DNA of 64,000 bases from Liriodendron chinense. Taxonomy: Eukaryota > Streptophyta > Magnoliopsida > Magnoliales > Magnoliaceae. Each line of letters begins with the position of its first letter. Position 1 is the first letter of the stretch. The position numbers and the translations under genes were made by a program. The DNA is taken from positions 15,386,176 to 15,450,175 of the forward strand of contig ML058384.1 in NCBI GenBank assembly GCA_003013855.2, written 5' to 3'. This document shows, in pieces, positions 22,181-34,455 of this stretch. The notes beneath the pieces are model-generated. The model was given only the letters and a program-made list of their open reading frames with translations. It made no database searches and had not been told where the DNA came from.

Positions 22181-24182
22181 TGAAATTACGTCGGGTAATC
22201 TAACACGACACCCTATGCATACACGTGCGGAAGCTTGAAGAGCAACTAGAATTATGGCTAAACCTATAGGAGGGGGTGATATGGACCTTTTTGAAATTCT
22301 TTTCGCCTACTTATATAATTCAACGAATCAAACTAAGTAAGCAAGAACACTTCGGCTTCCAAGCCTAAGTGGGTCCAATCACAAGACTAGCATATGGTTA
22401 AGCAATAAACAACCTAGTCTAAAGCATGCATAGGTAATCAAAAGATTTAACTAATTAAGCTCCTAACCTATGCAACCTATGTAGACTTATGAGAATGGAT
22501 CAATAAGCTCAAGTCTACACAATTAGTTAAAGTACATCTTGTGTGTGGATGTGCCTAATTAGTGCCTAGCATACATTCCTATCAAGCATTCATAATTAAA
22601 CAATTAAACTTACAATGCTAAGATATCAATGTGCTCAATTCAATCACAAACACAAGCATGTATAGTGGTTTAACTACTTGTCTACTCCACTCCCGGTTCA
22701 AGTACTCAACCCCTTTGAGCACACCGACATTCACTGGGGAGCCTAAATCTGGTTCCTCCCAACCAAGGTGTTTTAAATCGGATCCACCCAACCGGGGAGT
22801 TTACAGGTTCCTCCCAACCTACACGTTTACACCCGTGTTGGTGGCTCCCCCTTGGAGACTTTGTTTAGGCCCGACAAATATGCCAAGGAACGGCTAACGT
22901 CCCTAGATTTTAGACCCAACTAATAGGCCAAGGATCGGCTAACGACCCTAGGTCGAGTTTGTCAAACAAACTCTACACTCAACTCCCACAGGAAATTGAG
23001 TGGATGGACTCTTAACAAGACAACCTTACTTGTCGGATGAGCCCCTTGTTTAGCGCCGGTTCAGGTTGCTTGATCCCCACTCTCCCGTGCTTCAATCAGC
23101 TTCCCTTGCTCCCTTGATCGTGTCGCCGTTGCGTCGCCAATACCTCAGCTACACTCGATCAAACACCTTGCGTGTGATGCCTTTGAGATGCCCAAGGTGA
23201 TAGGAGGATGGTTGAATCTCCTACATGAGATATGTAGCTTGTTCTAACTAGGAGATCCACCTAGAGGGTCTTCTAGAGGTCTTGAACAAGAGATATGCCT
23301 ATATGGTATAGTGTTTCACTTCTAGAATTGAGAGAGGAATCGAGTCATCTCTAGTTTGCATTTGAATGCCCTCACTTGTGTTTAAACACAAGGGATATGA
23401 CTTGAAACCCTCCTCTTTGAGGCCCCAAAAGATGTACAAAAGGTGCGGGTAATGGGCTCTCAATACCCTCTCATCTACCCCTCAAAATGAGCCAAGCCCT
23501 TATATAGAAAAATGCACAACGGATACAAAAAGGGCAAAAAACGGCTAGTGCCGACCGGTCGTGACCGGTCGGCCAGGGGTCCACGACTGGTCGTCCAGGG
23601 TCAAGACCGGTCGGCCACAACATGAAAATGGACAGGGAGTTTGCTGTCCATATAAAGGGGTCTGTCTGACCGGTCGTGACCGGTCGGGCCAGCCCAGCCG
23701 ACCGGTCAAGACCGGTCGGGCCAGCCCAGCCGACCGGTCAAGACCGGTCGGCCCTCAATGGCCTGCACACTGTCCACACTGGATCCCAGTCCGACCGGTC
23801 TTGACCAATCGGTCCAGTCCATCCGACCGGTCGTGACCGATCGGTCAGGCCTGGGTTCAACCAATTTGATTGCTGACCCAACTATTCTCCAACCAACTCA
23901 CATAGGCCAAGGTTTAGGTGATGTTTTGGAACACCTAGGGCCAATCTATGATGACTAAAGATTCCCTAATATGGTCAAGGTCATCAAAGAGGTTAAGGGT
24001 TGGGTTTTGGTCAAGGTTAAGGCACCAAGGCATCACTTTTACCTGATTCTTCTTCCTTGATGCAGCTGGGCCACTTGAGTCTTCGGTCTTCGTCTTCATT
24101 AGGCTCAACCGACACTAGACTCACTGACGTAAGTGATTGACAAACAAGGTGCACTAGTATGCCACAGAAAGGTGCACTACCA
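22181..24182 (-). repeat. 3' LTR of element B
   Basis: TGAAATTACGTCGGGTAATC start, GCACTACCA end. It contains the GACCGGTC array (23549-23850) and a TATA-like CTATATAAGG (minus) at about 23499-23507. Confidence 0.85.
23499..23860 (-). promoter_or_regulatory. U3 array of GACCGGTC palindromes and TATA-like box, LTR of B
   Basis: More than ten GACCGGTC or one-mismatch copies occur between 23549 and 23850. Many are paired as GACCGGTCAAGACCGGTC or GACCGGTCGTGACCGGTC, a 10-bp centre-to-centre spacing. Read on the minus strand they sit about 40 bp upstream of TATATAAGG. Confidence 0.65.
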
Positions 24183-25250
24183 ATCTCCCCCTTTGTCAAT
24201 TACTGACAAAAACCTAACCTACCAAAACAAATTACATGATTAAGATATTACAATGATAAAGCATTAAATACAGGACTCTTGACATGCCTAATCTAAGCTG
24301 CCCCTCTTCATATTGCTCCCCCATAACCTGTCAATCCCTGCATCACAAAACATAGCAAACTAGTTTTGGTGGGACTTGATCTCTCTCCCCCTTTTTGTTA
24401 GCAATTGACAAACTATTCTCTCTCCCTTAATGATATATCAATAAGGTTAAGGTAAGAGTAGACAGTATGTCGCAGTTATAACTATAAACACATGCTAAAA
24501 AGGAGAGTATAGGGTGCATGACTCATAAAAACATGGAGCATGCTAAGGAACATGATTAACATGCATAATTGGTCAGGGATATACATTTACAATAAAAGCA
24601 CAAAGGGCTTATAGCCCAATCAACCAACCTCCCCTATTGGTATATCAAGACCAATACTAAGCAAAGATTAGCATACAATGAAGCATAAAACTCAAGATGA
24701 TTAGCTAATCTAAGCCGGATGATAGTCTAGCAAGAAAATATTCAAATTAAAGCAAAGCTAAACTACCGAATTTGGGCTAATGAGGTTTGAATCCTCTGAT
24801 TTGCCCAAAAGCACACAAATGAGGCTGAAATCCTCAAATTTTCCTATAGTTCCAAAGAGGTTAAATTCCTCAAGTTCATCAATTTGCTCAAAATGAGGCT
24901 TGATCCTCAGATATTTATTTGAGCTCAATATGGTCTCCTAAGGTCACCTAACCTAGATCACAACCCCCTTGGGTATGATTAATAGGACCCAACATGCTTG
25001 CTGGGAGGGAATTCATATATCCTAGATGTTTCTCTCTTCGGTTCATTCCAAGTTGGAGAGCAATGATCGGTAGGGGATATGACAATAGTTCCTACCCTAG
25101 TTATTGTTGACCTCAACTAATCATTTTACTTATAGTTCAACATGAGGCAACATAGATTCCCCTTTTAGGTAGACATGATGCTAGTGCTCCGGTACCGGAT
25201 CTTACTCTAGACGGTTACGTCCTTGAAGAGCAACCCGCTCTGATACCAAT
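24183..25250 (-). other. Interior of element B, non-coding
   Basis: 3' untranslated sequence with polypurine tract, then a leader ending in the primer binding site. No ORF. Confidence 0.7.
25237..25248 (-). other. Primer binding site of B (tRNA-Met type)
   Basis: GCTCTGATACCA on the plus strand is the complement of TGGTATCAGAGC, the standard copia primer site, two bases from the LTR start at 25251. Confidence 0.9.
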
Positions 25251-27114
25251 TGAAATTGCGTCGGGTAGTCTAACACGACACCCTATGCATACACGTGCGG
25301 AAGCTTGAAGAGCAACTAGAATTATGGCTAAACCGATAGGAGGGGGTGATATGGACCTTTTTGAAATTCTTTTCGCCTACTTATATAATTCAACAAACCA
25401 AACTAAGTAAGCAAGAACACTTCGGCTTCCAAGCCTAAGTGGGTCTAATCACAAGACTAGCATATGGTTAAGCAATAAACAACCTAGTCTAAAGCATGCA
25501 TAGGTAATCAAAAGATTTAACTAATCAAGCTCCTAACCTATGAAACCTATGTAGACTTATGAGAATGGATCAATGATCTCAAGTCTATACAATTAGTGAA
25601 AGTACATCTTGTGTGTGGATGTGCCTAATTAGTGCCTAGCATACATTCCTATCAAGCATTCATAATTAAACAATTAAACTTACAATGCTAAGATATCAAT
25701 GTGCTCAATTCAATCACAAACACAAGCATGTATAGTGGTTCGACTACTTGTCTACTCCACTCCCGGTTCAAGTACTCAACCCCTTTGAGCACACCAGCAT
25801 TCACTGGGGAGCTTAAATCTGGTTCCTCCCAAACCAAGGTGTTTTAAATCGGATCCACCCAACTTGGGAGTTTACAGGTTCCTCCCAACCTACATGTTTA
25901 CACCCATGTTGGTGGCTCCCCCTTGGAGACTTTGTTTAGGCCTGACAAATGTACCAAGGAACGGCTAACGTCCCTAGATTTTAGACCCAACTAATAGGCC
26001 AAGGATTGGCTAACGACCCTAGGTCGAGTTTGTCAAACAAACTCTACACTCAACTCACACAGGGAATTGAGTGGATGGACTCTTAACAAGACAACCTTAC
26101 TTATCGGATGAGCCCCTTATTTAGCACTGGTTCGGGTTACTTGATCTCCGCTCTCCCGTGCTTCAATTAGCTTCCCTTGCTCCCTCGATCGTGTCGCTGT
26201 TGCGTCGCCAATGCCTCAGCTACACTCGATCAAACACCTTGCATGTGATGCCTTTGAGATGCCCAAGGTGATAGGAGGATGGTTGAATCTCCTACATGAG
26301 ATATGTAGCTTGTTCTAACTAGGAGATCCACCTAGAGGGTCTTCTAGAGGTCTTGAACAAGAGATATGCCTATATGGTACAGTGTTTTACCTCTAGAATT
26401 GAGAGAGGAAGCGAGTTATCTCTAGTTTGCATTTGAATGCCCTCACTTGTGTTTAAACACAAGGGATATGACTTGAAACCCTCCTCTTTGAGGCCCCAAA
26501 TGATGTACAAAAGGTGTGGGTAATGGGCTCTCAAAACCCTCTCACTTATGCCCAAAAACCGAGCTCCATATATAGGGAAAATGAGCTCGAACGGTCATAA
26601 AACGGGCAAAAACGGCTCCTTCCGATCGGTCCCGACCGGTCGGCCAAAGGCCAGTGAATACAGAAAGTTCACTGCCCTATGGCCTGCTTCAACACAGCGG
26701 CTGCTGTACACATTTGGATCCAGTCCAACCGATCTTGACCGGTCGGTCCAGTCCATCCGACCGGTCGTGACCAGTCAGCCAGGCCTGGTTCAACCTGAAG
26801 TTTGCTGACCCAATCCTTTCTCAACCCTCATGCATTGGCCAAGTTTTGGGTGCACTTTTGGGACACCTAGGTCCAATCTATGATGACTAAAGGTTTCCTA
26901 ATATGGTCAAGGTCATCAAAGAGGTTAAGGGTTGGGTTTTGGTCAAGGTTAAGGCACCAAGGCATCACTTTTACCTGATTCTTCTTCCTTGATGCAGCTG
27001 GGCCACTTGAGTCTTCGGTCTTCATCTTCATTAGGCTCAACCGACACTAGACTCACTGAGGTAAGTGATTGACAAACAAGGTGCACTAGTATGCCACAGA
27101 AAAGTGCACTAACA
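25251..27114 (-). repeat. 5' LTR of element B
   Basis: TGAAATTGCGTCGGGTAGTC start, GCACTAACA end; near-identical to 22181-24182 outside the palindrome zone. Its palindrome array (26626-26780) is much shorter than in the partner LTR, accounting for most of the length difference. TATA-like CTATATATGG (minus) at about 26567-26576. Confidence 0.85.
26567..26785 (-). promoter_or_regulatory. U3 palindrome array (short version) and TATA-like box, 5' LTR of B
   Basis: GATCGGTC, GACCGGTCGG and related words between 26626 and 26780, about 50 bp upstream (minus strand) of the TATA-like box. It has fewer copies than the sister LTR. Confidence 0.6.
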
Positions 27115-28932
27115 GTCTAAGCATGCATGATTAACATAAGATTAAACTAATCAAGCACCTAATCTATACAACCTAAGTAGACTATATGAGAATGGATCAT
27201 AAAGCTCAAGTCTACTCTAATTAGTAAACATACATCTTATGTGTGAATGTGCCTATCTAATGCCTAGCATACATTCTAATTAAGCATTCATAATTAAACA
27301 ATTAAATACAGTGTATAATAAGAAATGTGCGCAAATACAATCTCAAACACAACAATGTATAATGGTTCGACTTTGGGTCTACTCCACTCCCGGTTCAAGT
27401 ACTCACTCCTTGAGCACACCGGCATTTACTGGGGAGTTTAAATCAGGTTCCTCCCAGCCTAAGTGTTTTAACTCGGTTCCACCCAACCAGGGAGTTTACA
27501 GGTTCCTCACAACCTACACGTTTACAGTACCCATGTTGGTGGCTCCCCTTGGAGACTTATTTAAGCTTGACAAACGTGCCAAGGATCGCCAAATGACCCT
27601 GGAATTTAGGCCCGACAAACATGCTAAGGAATGACAAACGCCCTAGACTTTTAGGCTCAACGAACGAGCCAAGGATCGATAAACGAACCTAGATTCGAAT
27701 TTGACAAACAAACTCTATACTCAATTCCCACCAGAAATAGAGTTGTGGACTCAACACAAATTGACAACCTTACTTATCGAATTTGAGCTCCATTGATGCT
27801 CCGCTTTGGGTTGCTTCTTCTCGCTTTCCCGTGCTTGAATCAACTCCCCTTGTGCTCCGACGATCGTTGATGCCGCCACTTTGCCAAGGCTTTAGCTCCA
27901 AGATCATCTCCCTTGTATATGATGCTACTTTGGAGATGCCCAAGGTGCTAGAGGTGGTGAATCCTCTACAAATGATAAGGGATGGGTTTCCTAGAGGAAT
28001 ACACCTATTTGGATGCCTAGGTAGTGTTTAAACAAGGGTTTTACCTATGATGAATGTGTTTAAACTCCTAGGAATCAAGAGCAAACATGTCCATTCTCAT
28101 ATGAGCATTGAAATGCCCTAAACTTGTGATGGATCAAAAGGAGAATGGCTTGAATGAGTTAGGATTAGATCTCTTCATGGTATGCAATGGTGGTAGCTTC
28201 TAATTCCTCAAAATCCATCTCTTAAGCCCAAAAACCGTCTCTCCCGTATTTAAAGAAAAATCTCCAACGGTCACAAAACAGGCAGAAAACGATTGCTTCG
28301 ATATATCAAACTACCATTTTGATCGATCGGAGCAATCTTTGATATATCGAAATAGTCAGTTCGATAAATTAGAAATTCTGTCGAGAGAGTTGGTAAGATT
28401 GCTAAACGTATTTTCGATAGATCGAAATAAGTTTTGATATATCGAAATACTCATCTCGATATATCGAGATGACCAATTCGATTAATCGAAAAAACTATCC
28501 AGAAAGTTTGTAAGTAAGCTAGACATTCTTCGATATATTGAAAAGGTCATTTCAATCTATCGAAGACCTATCGAAACAAGCTCCGATATATCAAAGACCT
28601 ATCGAAAACTGCTATTTGGACTGAATTAATTACAGCAGCTTCCACCTCTTTTATTAACTGAATTTATCATATTTTTCTATATGATCTAAGGCTAAAAAGG
28701 ATGACTAAGGATTTTCCTAGTTGTTCCAAGTCATTTAAGAGGATTTTGGTGTTACGGTTCAAAGGTTTAGGGTCACCAGGGTATCTCATTTACTTGTTCT
28801 TCTTCCTTGATACTTCTGTTCCACTTGAATCTTCGGTCTTCAGCTTGCTAAGGCTCAACTGATATTACAACATATGGACACACGTGATTGACAAATAAGG
28901 TGCACTAGTATACCATAGAAAAGTGCACTAAA
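27115..28932 (-). repeat. Diverged copia LTR E, missing its first ~235 bases
   Basis: It begins at the word GTCTAAGCATGCATG, corresponding to about base 235 of the B LTR, directly after the end of B. It continues through GTCTACTCCACTCCCGG to GTGCACTAAAA. It then joins gypsy G sequence (GAGGAGCCACTATG). It is more diverged than the two B LTRs are from each other, with a different palindrome type, so it is an older insertion that B entered; later recombination removed its left portion. No target duplication is recognisable. Confidence 0.7.
28246..28620 (-). promoter_or_regulatory. U3 array of CGATATATCG palindromes, LTR E
   Basis: CGATATATCGA and variants (TCGATTAATCGA, TCGATAGATCGA) occur from 28294 to 28610; three successive copies near 28436-28490 are about 22 bp apart. 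A weak TATA-like TTTAAATACG (minus) is at about 28246-28255. Confidence 0.6.
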
Positions 28933-29099
28933 AGAGGAGCCACTATGCATCCTCCTCAGTGAATGTGATAGGGCATGAGTTTATTCGGGGCTCCTTTCCA
29001 GGTTGGCTGGTGAGGTTGATCTGATGTACCATGTCACCAAACTGGGCACTTTAAGCATGAGCTCGACGTGCTCGGTTGGAGTCTCTCCGACTGGTAAGT
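28933..29099 (-). pseudogene. Gag-protease junction piece of gypsy G
   Basis: The minus strand reads NSCPITFTEEDA, the conserved block before the gypsy protease, then a stop and WLL. It is separated from its continuation at 22180 by B/E and from gag by element H. Confidence 0.65.
29095..29099 (+). repeat. Target duplication TAAGT of element H, left copy
   Basis: Exact match to 38985-38989. Confidence 0.88.
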
Positions 29100-30653
29100 T
29101 GTTTGCTTCCCCAAGTGTAGGGTTGCGATGTAGTAATAATTCAGTAAAGACCAAGATCATTCTCAGGGACTTGTTAGAAATTCATAAAATTACTTCTAAT
29201 ATTCTCTACTTGAGAACTAACTAAACAGATTTCTAGAATTGAATGTAGATATGATTCTTAAACTAAAAGTGAATGTAATCAATGTAAGAAAGCACTAGGG
29301 GTCCAAAGATCCACTTGTAGCAATCTTCAATGCGTAATTCACTGTGGTTTCCCAATTACACAACTAGAATCGAAATCAAATCTTATCTAGTCGGATGATA
29401 GAGCGGTTGTATTACACAATATGTCATATGTGTGATTATATACATGATTCCCTCAATTCAAGTTAGGACTTGAGCACACTCAATTGCATAGGTCAATCCT
29501 AGTTCCAATAGATTAAGATCACAATCATAATCATTATTAAACTCTGTCACAAAGCATAACTAGATCATGATTTGAACTTCATTCAAATCACATATACAAT
29601 CAACACATAATTCAGAACTTAGAACAAAAAGGTAGAACTTTTGTTGAAGTTCCCACAAAGAAATCCAAGTCTAGAGCATATTGAATCCGATTCCTCGGAG
29701 CGTACAAGTCTAGAACTAAGCAAAATAATTAAGAACTAAGGTAATTCTGCCAAACATCCATGATCCATCATAAGATTAAGAAAGACTACTTAGAACTTTA
29801 TTCAAACTTCTATAAACCATTGTTCTTCAATAAATCCAACTTGAAACCAACATAAAACGAATCAAAGCATCTCAGATTCACTACAAGCTTCACCTCTTAG
29901 CCTTAGCTAAGAGGTTTAGCCGTTCATGATCCAAAGAAACATGAAAACAACTAAAAACATAAAACTAGAAAACACAAACTAGGAGGAGTTGTGGAACTCT
30001 GAATCCGACTCCCGCCGCTTCCCACCTTCGTAGATCTATTCTAGGATACCCCAGCTACGATCCCTAGGTCCCCTTTTATAGTGGAGAGGCTCTACCCCCT
30101 CAGAATCTTTCAGATTTGCGTAGTACTTACGCACTTGCACTGGAAAATCGGAGCTTCAAGAGGAAGCTGCTGGAGTTTCGCTGAAATTACACTGGCCGAC
30201 CGGTCACCACCAGTCGGACTTGTCTGTGGGGCGTCCAGCATGCAAAATGGCTTGAGGAAGGCCCTGATAGACCGGTCAAGATCGGTCGGCCTCTATGCAT
30301 TTAGTGTCCAGAGAGAAAACAGAGGGTGGCCAACCGGTCTAGACCAGTCGGCCTCTATGCATTTAGTGTCCAGAGAGCAAACAGAGGGTGGCCGACCGGT
30401 CTAGACCGGTCATGACCCTTGTCTTCTTCATTTTTCTTCTTTCTTTCTTCTCTCTCTACTTTCTTCTTTCTTTGGCCCACCTTGGGTCTTCATCCAAGGC
30501 TGCTAAATAGATCTTTTTAGTCATCAATTGGGCGGAGTCCATCTCATTCCTACAATCATAAAACCACGCATTAAAATAGTCTTAAAGCTTGAAAACCATG
30601 CATAGTTAGTGATGAAATGGGGTTAGAATATACACATGTAAGCGCTCAATACA
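29100..30653 (-). repeat. 3' LTR of H
   Basis: TGTTTGCTTCCCCAAGTGT start, CAATACA end, followed by C-rich sequence that is the reversed polypurine tract. TATA-like CTATAAAAGG (minus) at about 30072-30081. Confidence 0.88.
30072..30415 (-). promoter_or_regulatory. U3 GACCGGTC cluster and TATA box of H, 3' LTR
   Basis: GACCGGTC and close variants lie at about 30197, 30271, 30332 and 30397-30411, about 115 bp upstream (minus) of TATAAAAGG. The same palindrome marks the unrelated copia LTR of B. Confidence 0.6.
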
Positions 30654-31785
30654 CCCCCCAACCAGCATTTTGTTAGTCCCGAGCAAAACATGTAGAACAC
30701 AATTCATTCCTCCAAAACTCAACTCTCCTTCAGAAACTATGCTTCTATACAATCTAAGACATGCAATTACAAAAATCAGCAAAACTAAGTGATAGAAGTT
30801 GAAACCTTTAAACTTTCAAGAACATAACAAGTACTCCTATGGACTTCCCGTTGATTGATTGATAAATAGAAGTATTTGAACAATTTAACCTAGTGGTGGA
30901 TGCTCATCTCATGGAAATTCAGGCTTATCTTCTTCATAAATCAGCTAAGGTATGGAATTCAAGGTGTACAGATCAACACATGCCTTTGACAGGAATTTGC
31001 CTTATCGTCCTTCCGACGGCTTTCACACTACTTTCCATTTTCGACTTTGGTTATGGGTAGACCATCCCCCGGTTGGTAATAGGTAGCACTTTTCAGAATT
31101 TTCCACCATATTCTCCATCATTCCCATATTTTCATCATTCCTTTCCGTGTTCTCTTTCATTAGATAGGATTTTTAGAAATCCATATCTTTCGTTATTTTT
31201 CCATGGACAAGGATGGACAAAGTACCCCGGCTTGGTTTCTCAACACCTCGAATCTAAAATTAGCTAATCCACAAATCTAATAATCCTTTCAAAACATGAG
31301 AATCGTGTGAAGTGAACTAGGTGTAAAAGTGTTCAAAAGTTCTATCATTCATAAAAATAGGGGAATTCACATACAAGACTAGTACCTTGAAGATTGTTCA
31401 AAGTATTTAACTTCACTCACTTTGCCTCTCTTTTTCTTGTACTTACACCCTCCCAAATGCATAGAAACAAAGTTGTCTAATGGAGTTTTGAATTTTTAGA
31501 AAAAAAAAATCTGAAAAATCTTCTTCATGTTGCTCAAGATGCTACCAAACACTAGATTCATCCTAGTGATTCTACACCCCCAACCAAATCTTGCATTGTC
31601 CTCAATGTAAAAGATATTCAATAGGCAAAACATGAGAGCAATCATAAAATAAAGGGAGTAAGGAATGAGATTACCTGAGAGAACAAAGTCTGAAATTCTA
31701 CCACCTTCTAACAAACCTATGAAAGAGCACCAAAAGCAACAAAATCCTAATCCTAACTACTCTATACCTCCATCAGACTAGGAGA
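30654..31785 (-). other. 3' untranslated region of H
   Basis: About 1.1 kb without coding sequence between integrase and the 3' LTR. The reversed polypurine tract CCCCCCA at 30654-30660 adjoins the LTR. No envelope-like ORF is seen, although Athila elements often have space or an ORF here. Confidence 0.6.
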
Positions 31786-33123
31786 TCAAGTATCCTGATA
31801 CACAGGATCAGTCAGAGGTATAGACATACCTTCTGAAGAAAAATTCTTAAAGAAGGGCTTTAGGCGTTGACCATTAGCTTTAAAGATATTACCGTTCCTT
31901 GGATTTAACAACTCGACGGTCCCGTATGGATAAACAGTTTTCACAATGAAAGAACCGGTCCATCGAGACTTCAATTTTCCCGAAAATAAATGCAATCGAG
32001 AATTATACATAAGGACCTTTTGGTTGATCGTGAAGGTCTTATGAAGGATGTTCCTATCATGGAACCCCTTCGTCTTGTCCTTGTAAATTCTCGCATTTTC
32101 ATAAGCTTCGTTCCGGAGTTCTGTAAGTTCATTCAATTGAAGTTTGCGCAACGAGCTTGCCTTGTCAAAGTCAAAATTCATCTTCTTTAGCGCCCAATAT
32201 GCCCTATGTTCCAACTCCACGCGCAAGTGACAAGCTTTCCCATAGATAAGTCTATAGGGAGACATTCCAATGGGGGTCTTGAATGCCGTACGGTAAGCCT
32301 AGAGTGCATCGGTAATTCAAAGCGACCAATCTTTGCGATCGGGGTTCACTGTTTTCTCCAAAATATGTTTAATTTTCCTGTTGGATATCTTAGCTTGTTT
32401 ACTTGTTTGTGGGTGATAGGGAGTGCTCACCTAGTGATTTACGCCATATTTTTTTATTAAAGCTTCAAATGGGAGATTACAAATTTAGGATCCACCATCA
32501 CTTATAATGACTCGAGGTGTTCCAAACCGGGAAAGGATATTTTCTTTTAAGAAACAAATGACTGTTTTATGGTCATTGTTCCGGCATGGAATCGCCTCGA
32601 CCCATTTTGAAACATAGTTGACGGCAAGCAAGATATATAGATTTCCAAAAGAAGGTGGGAATGGACCCATGAAATCGATGCCCCAACAATAAAAAATTTT
32701 AATAGGTAAGATGGGATTGAGTGGCATCATATTTTTATGGGAGATTCCTCCCAATTTCTGACAAGGTTCGCATGCTTTACAAAACTCATGGGTGTCCTTG
32801 AACATGGTGGGCCAATAAAACCAACATTGCAGAATTTTGGCTGTGGTCTTCTCAGCCGAAAAGTGGCCACCACATGCCTGAGAATGACAAAAGGAGATGA
32901 TACTGTGTTGTTCATCATTCAACACAAATCTCCTTATGATTTGATTGGGACAATACTTGAATAAGTATGGGTCGTCCCATAGGAATTTTCTCACCTCATT
33001 GAAGAACTTGTCCTTATCTTGCTTTTTCCAATGTGTCAAAATTGTACCTGTAGCAAGATAGTTAGCAATGTCCGCATACCATGGCAATTGGGAGACTTTA
33101 AAAAGCTGTTCATCAAGGAACAT
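31786..33123 (-). pseudogene. Integrase of H
   Basis: 33123-32485 encodes the zinc domain (HSQACGGHFSAEKTTAKILQ, then CKACEPCQKLG) and the catalytic core (WGIDFMGPFP, YVSKWVEAIPC, ISDGGS). The core continues past a stop near 32485 and in broken sequence to 32265. From there SPYRLIYGKACHLRVELEHR and the C-terminal SRWTGSFIVKTVYPYGTVEL complete it. Two or more breaks (about 32270-32490) would abolish function. Confidence 0.88.
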
Positions 33124-34437
33124 GTCATTGATCGTAGTCGTCTCAGGGGAATCGGTGAGAACAAGTCTAGAAAGATGGTCAGCAACTACGTTTTTTACTC
33201 CTTTCTTATCACGTATTTCTATGTCAAATTCTTAGAGTAGGAGGATCCATCATAACAAGCGAGGCTTAGCATCCTTCTTAGAGAGAAAGTACTTAAGCGC
33301 TGCATGGTCGGTGAATATGATGATCTTGGATCTGATTAAGTAGGACCGAAACTTGTCCAAAGCAAAAACTACGGCCAAAAGTTCTTTTTCTGTAGTAGTG
33401 TAGTTTGCTTGAGCCGAGTTTAAGGTTCTACTTGCATAGTAGATGACACAAGGCTTCTTTTCTTTTCTTTTCTTTGGCCTAACACAGCCCCAATACCGTA
33501 CTCACTCGCATCACACATGATTTCAAAAGGAAGGCTCCAATCAAGTGGTTGCATTATGGGAGCACATGTCAACATACGTTTAAGTTTGTTAAAGGCATTT
33601 TGACAATCCTTATTCCACTCGAATGAGTTTTTATTTTGAATGAGGTTACATAAAGGACGAGAGAGTGAACTAAAGTCCTTTATGAACCGTCTATAAAATC
33701 TGGCATGTCCTAAAAAAGACCACACATCACGTACGCTTTTGGGGGATGGAAGGTTAGAGATAAGATCGATTTTAGCCTTGTCTACCTCAATTCCATTTTG
33801 TGAGATGATGTGACTAAGGACAATTCCTTTTTGAACCATAAAATGACATTACTCCCAATTCAACAAAAAGTTCTTGTCTTCACATCTTTTTAAAATAGTT
33901 TTTAAGTGTACAAGACACTCATCAAAGTTACAACCAAATACAGAGAAATCGTCCATGAAGACTTCAAGAATCGTCCCCACCATATCAAAAAAAAATACTC
34001 AACATACAACGCTGAAAAGTGGTAGGGGCATTACATAGTCCAAACGGCATCCTTCGATAGGCAAAAGTGCTGAATGGACAAGTGAATGTTGTCTTCTCTT
34101 GGTCTTCTAGGGCGATCTCTATTTGGTTATACCCTGAATACCCATCAAGGAAGCAAAAGTGGGAATGACCCGCCAACCTTTCTAAAATTTGATCAACAAA
34201 TGGTAAGGGGAAGTGGTCTTTCCTTGTAACTGTACTTAGCTTCCTGTAGTCAATGCACATTCTCCAACCGATAGTGACTCTGGTTGGCATGAGTTCATTA
34301 TTGGCATTGGCTACGATGGTTATTCTGAATTTCTTAGGCATCACTTGAGTTAGACTCACCCATTGACTATCAGATATTGGGTAAATGATACCCACATCCA
34401 ATAGTTTCAACACCTCGGCCTTAACCACCTCTTTCAT
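33124..34437 (-). pseudogene. Reverse transcriptase and RNase H of H
   Basis: 34437-33985 encodes the RT fingers and palm: CIDYRKLSTVTRKDHFPLPF, CFLDGYSGYNQIEIA (catalytic Asp) and RRMPFGLCNAPTTFQRCM. The second catalytic motif lies near 33950 (minus: VFMDDFSVFG), after a short insertion or frameshift at about 33985. 33839-33420 holds ISQNGIEVDKAKIDLI, FLGHARFYRRFIKDFS and FEIMCDASEYGIGAVLGQR, the RNase H start. The rest of RNase H (about 33400-33180) is in another frame. Confidence 0.9.
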
Positions 34438-34455
34438 ATTTGGATCGAGGCGTCT

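Larger units (their letters stand above)
22181..27114 (-). mobile_element. Internally deleted copia element B (SIRE-like LTRs, no genes)
   Basis: It has two near-identical LTRs: 22181-24182 (2002 bp) and 25251-27114 (1864 bp). The 1068-bp interior has no ORF. The primer binding site TGGTATCAGAGC (initiator tRNA-Met type, minus strand) is at 25237-25248. The polypurine tract is at 24183-24195. The interior is 3' untranslated sequence like that of Y (4762-5665) joined to a short leader, so pol was lost; it could only have moved with proteins from a full element. The left LTR starts directly in gypsy G sequence, but the right LTR ends against another LTR (E), so the outer structure is rearranged. 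Confidence 0.8.

Noticed and set aside
23561..23836. Open frame translating the GACCGGTC array (repeated TGRP-like residues)
   Set aside because: It is a by-product of a palindromic repeat without stops; no homology and the other LTRs do not keep it open.
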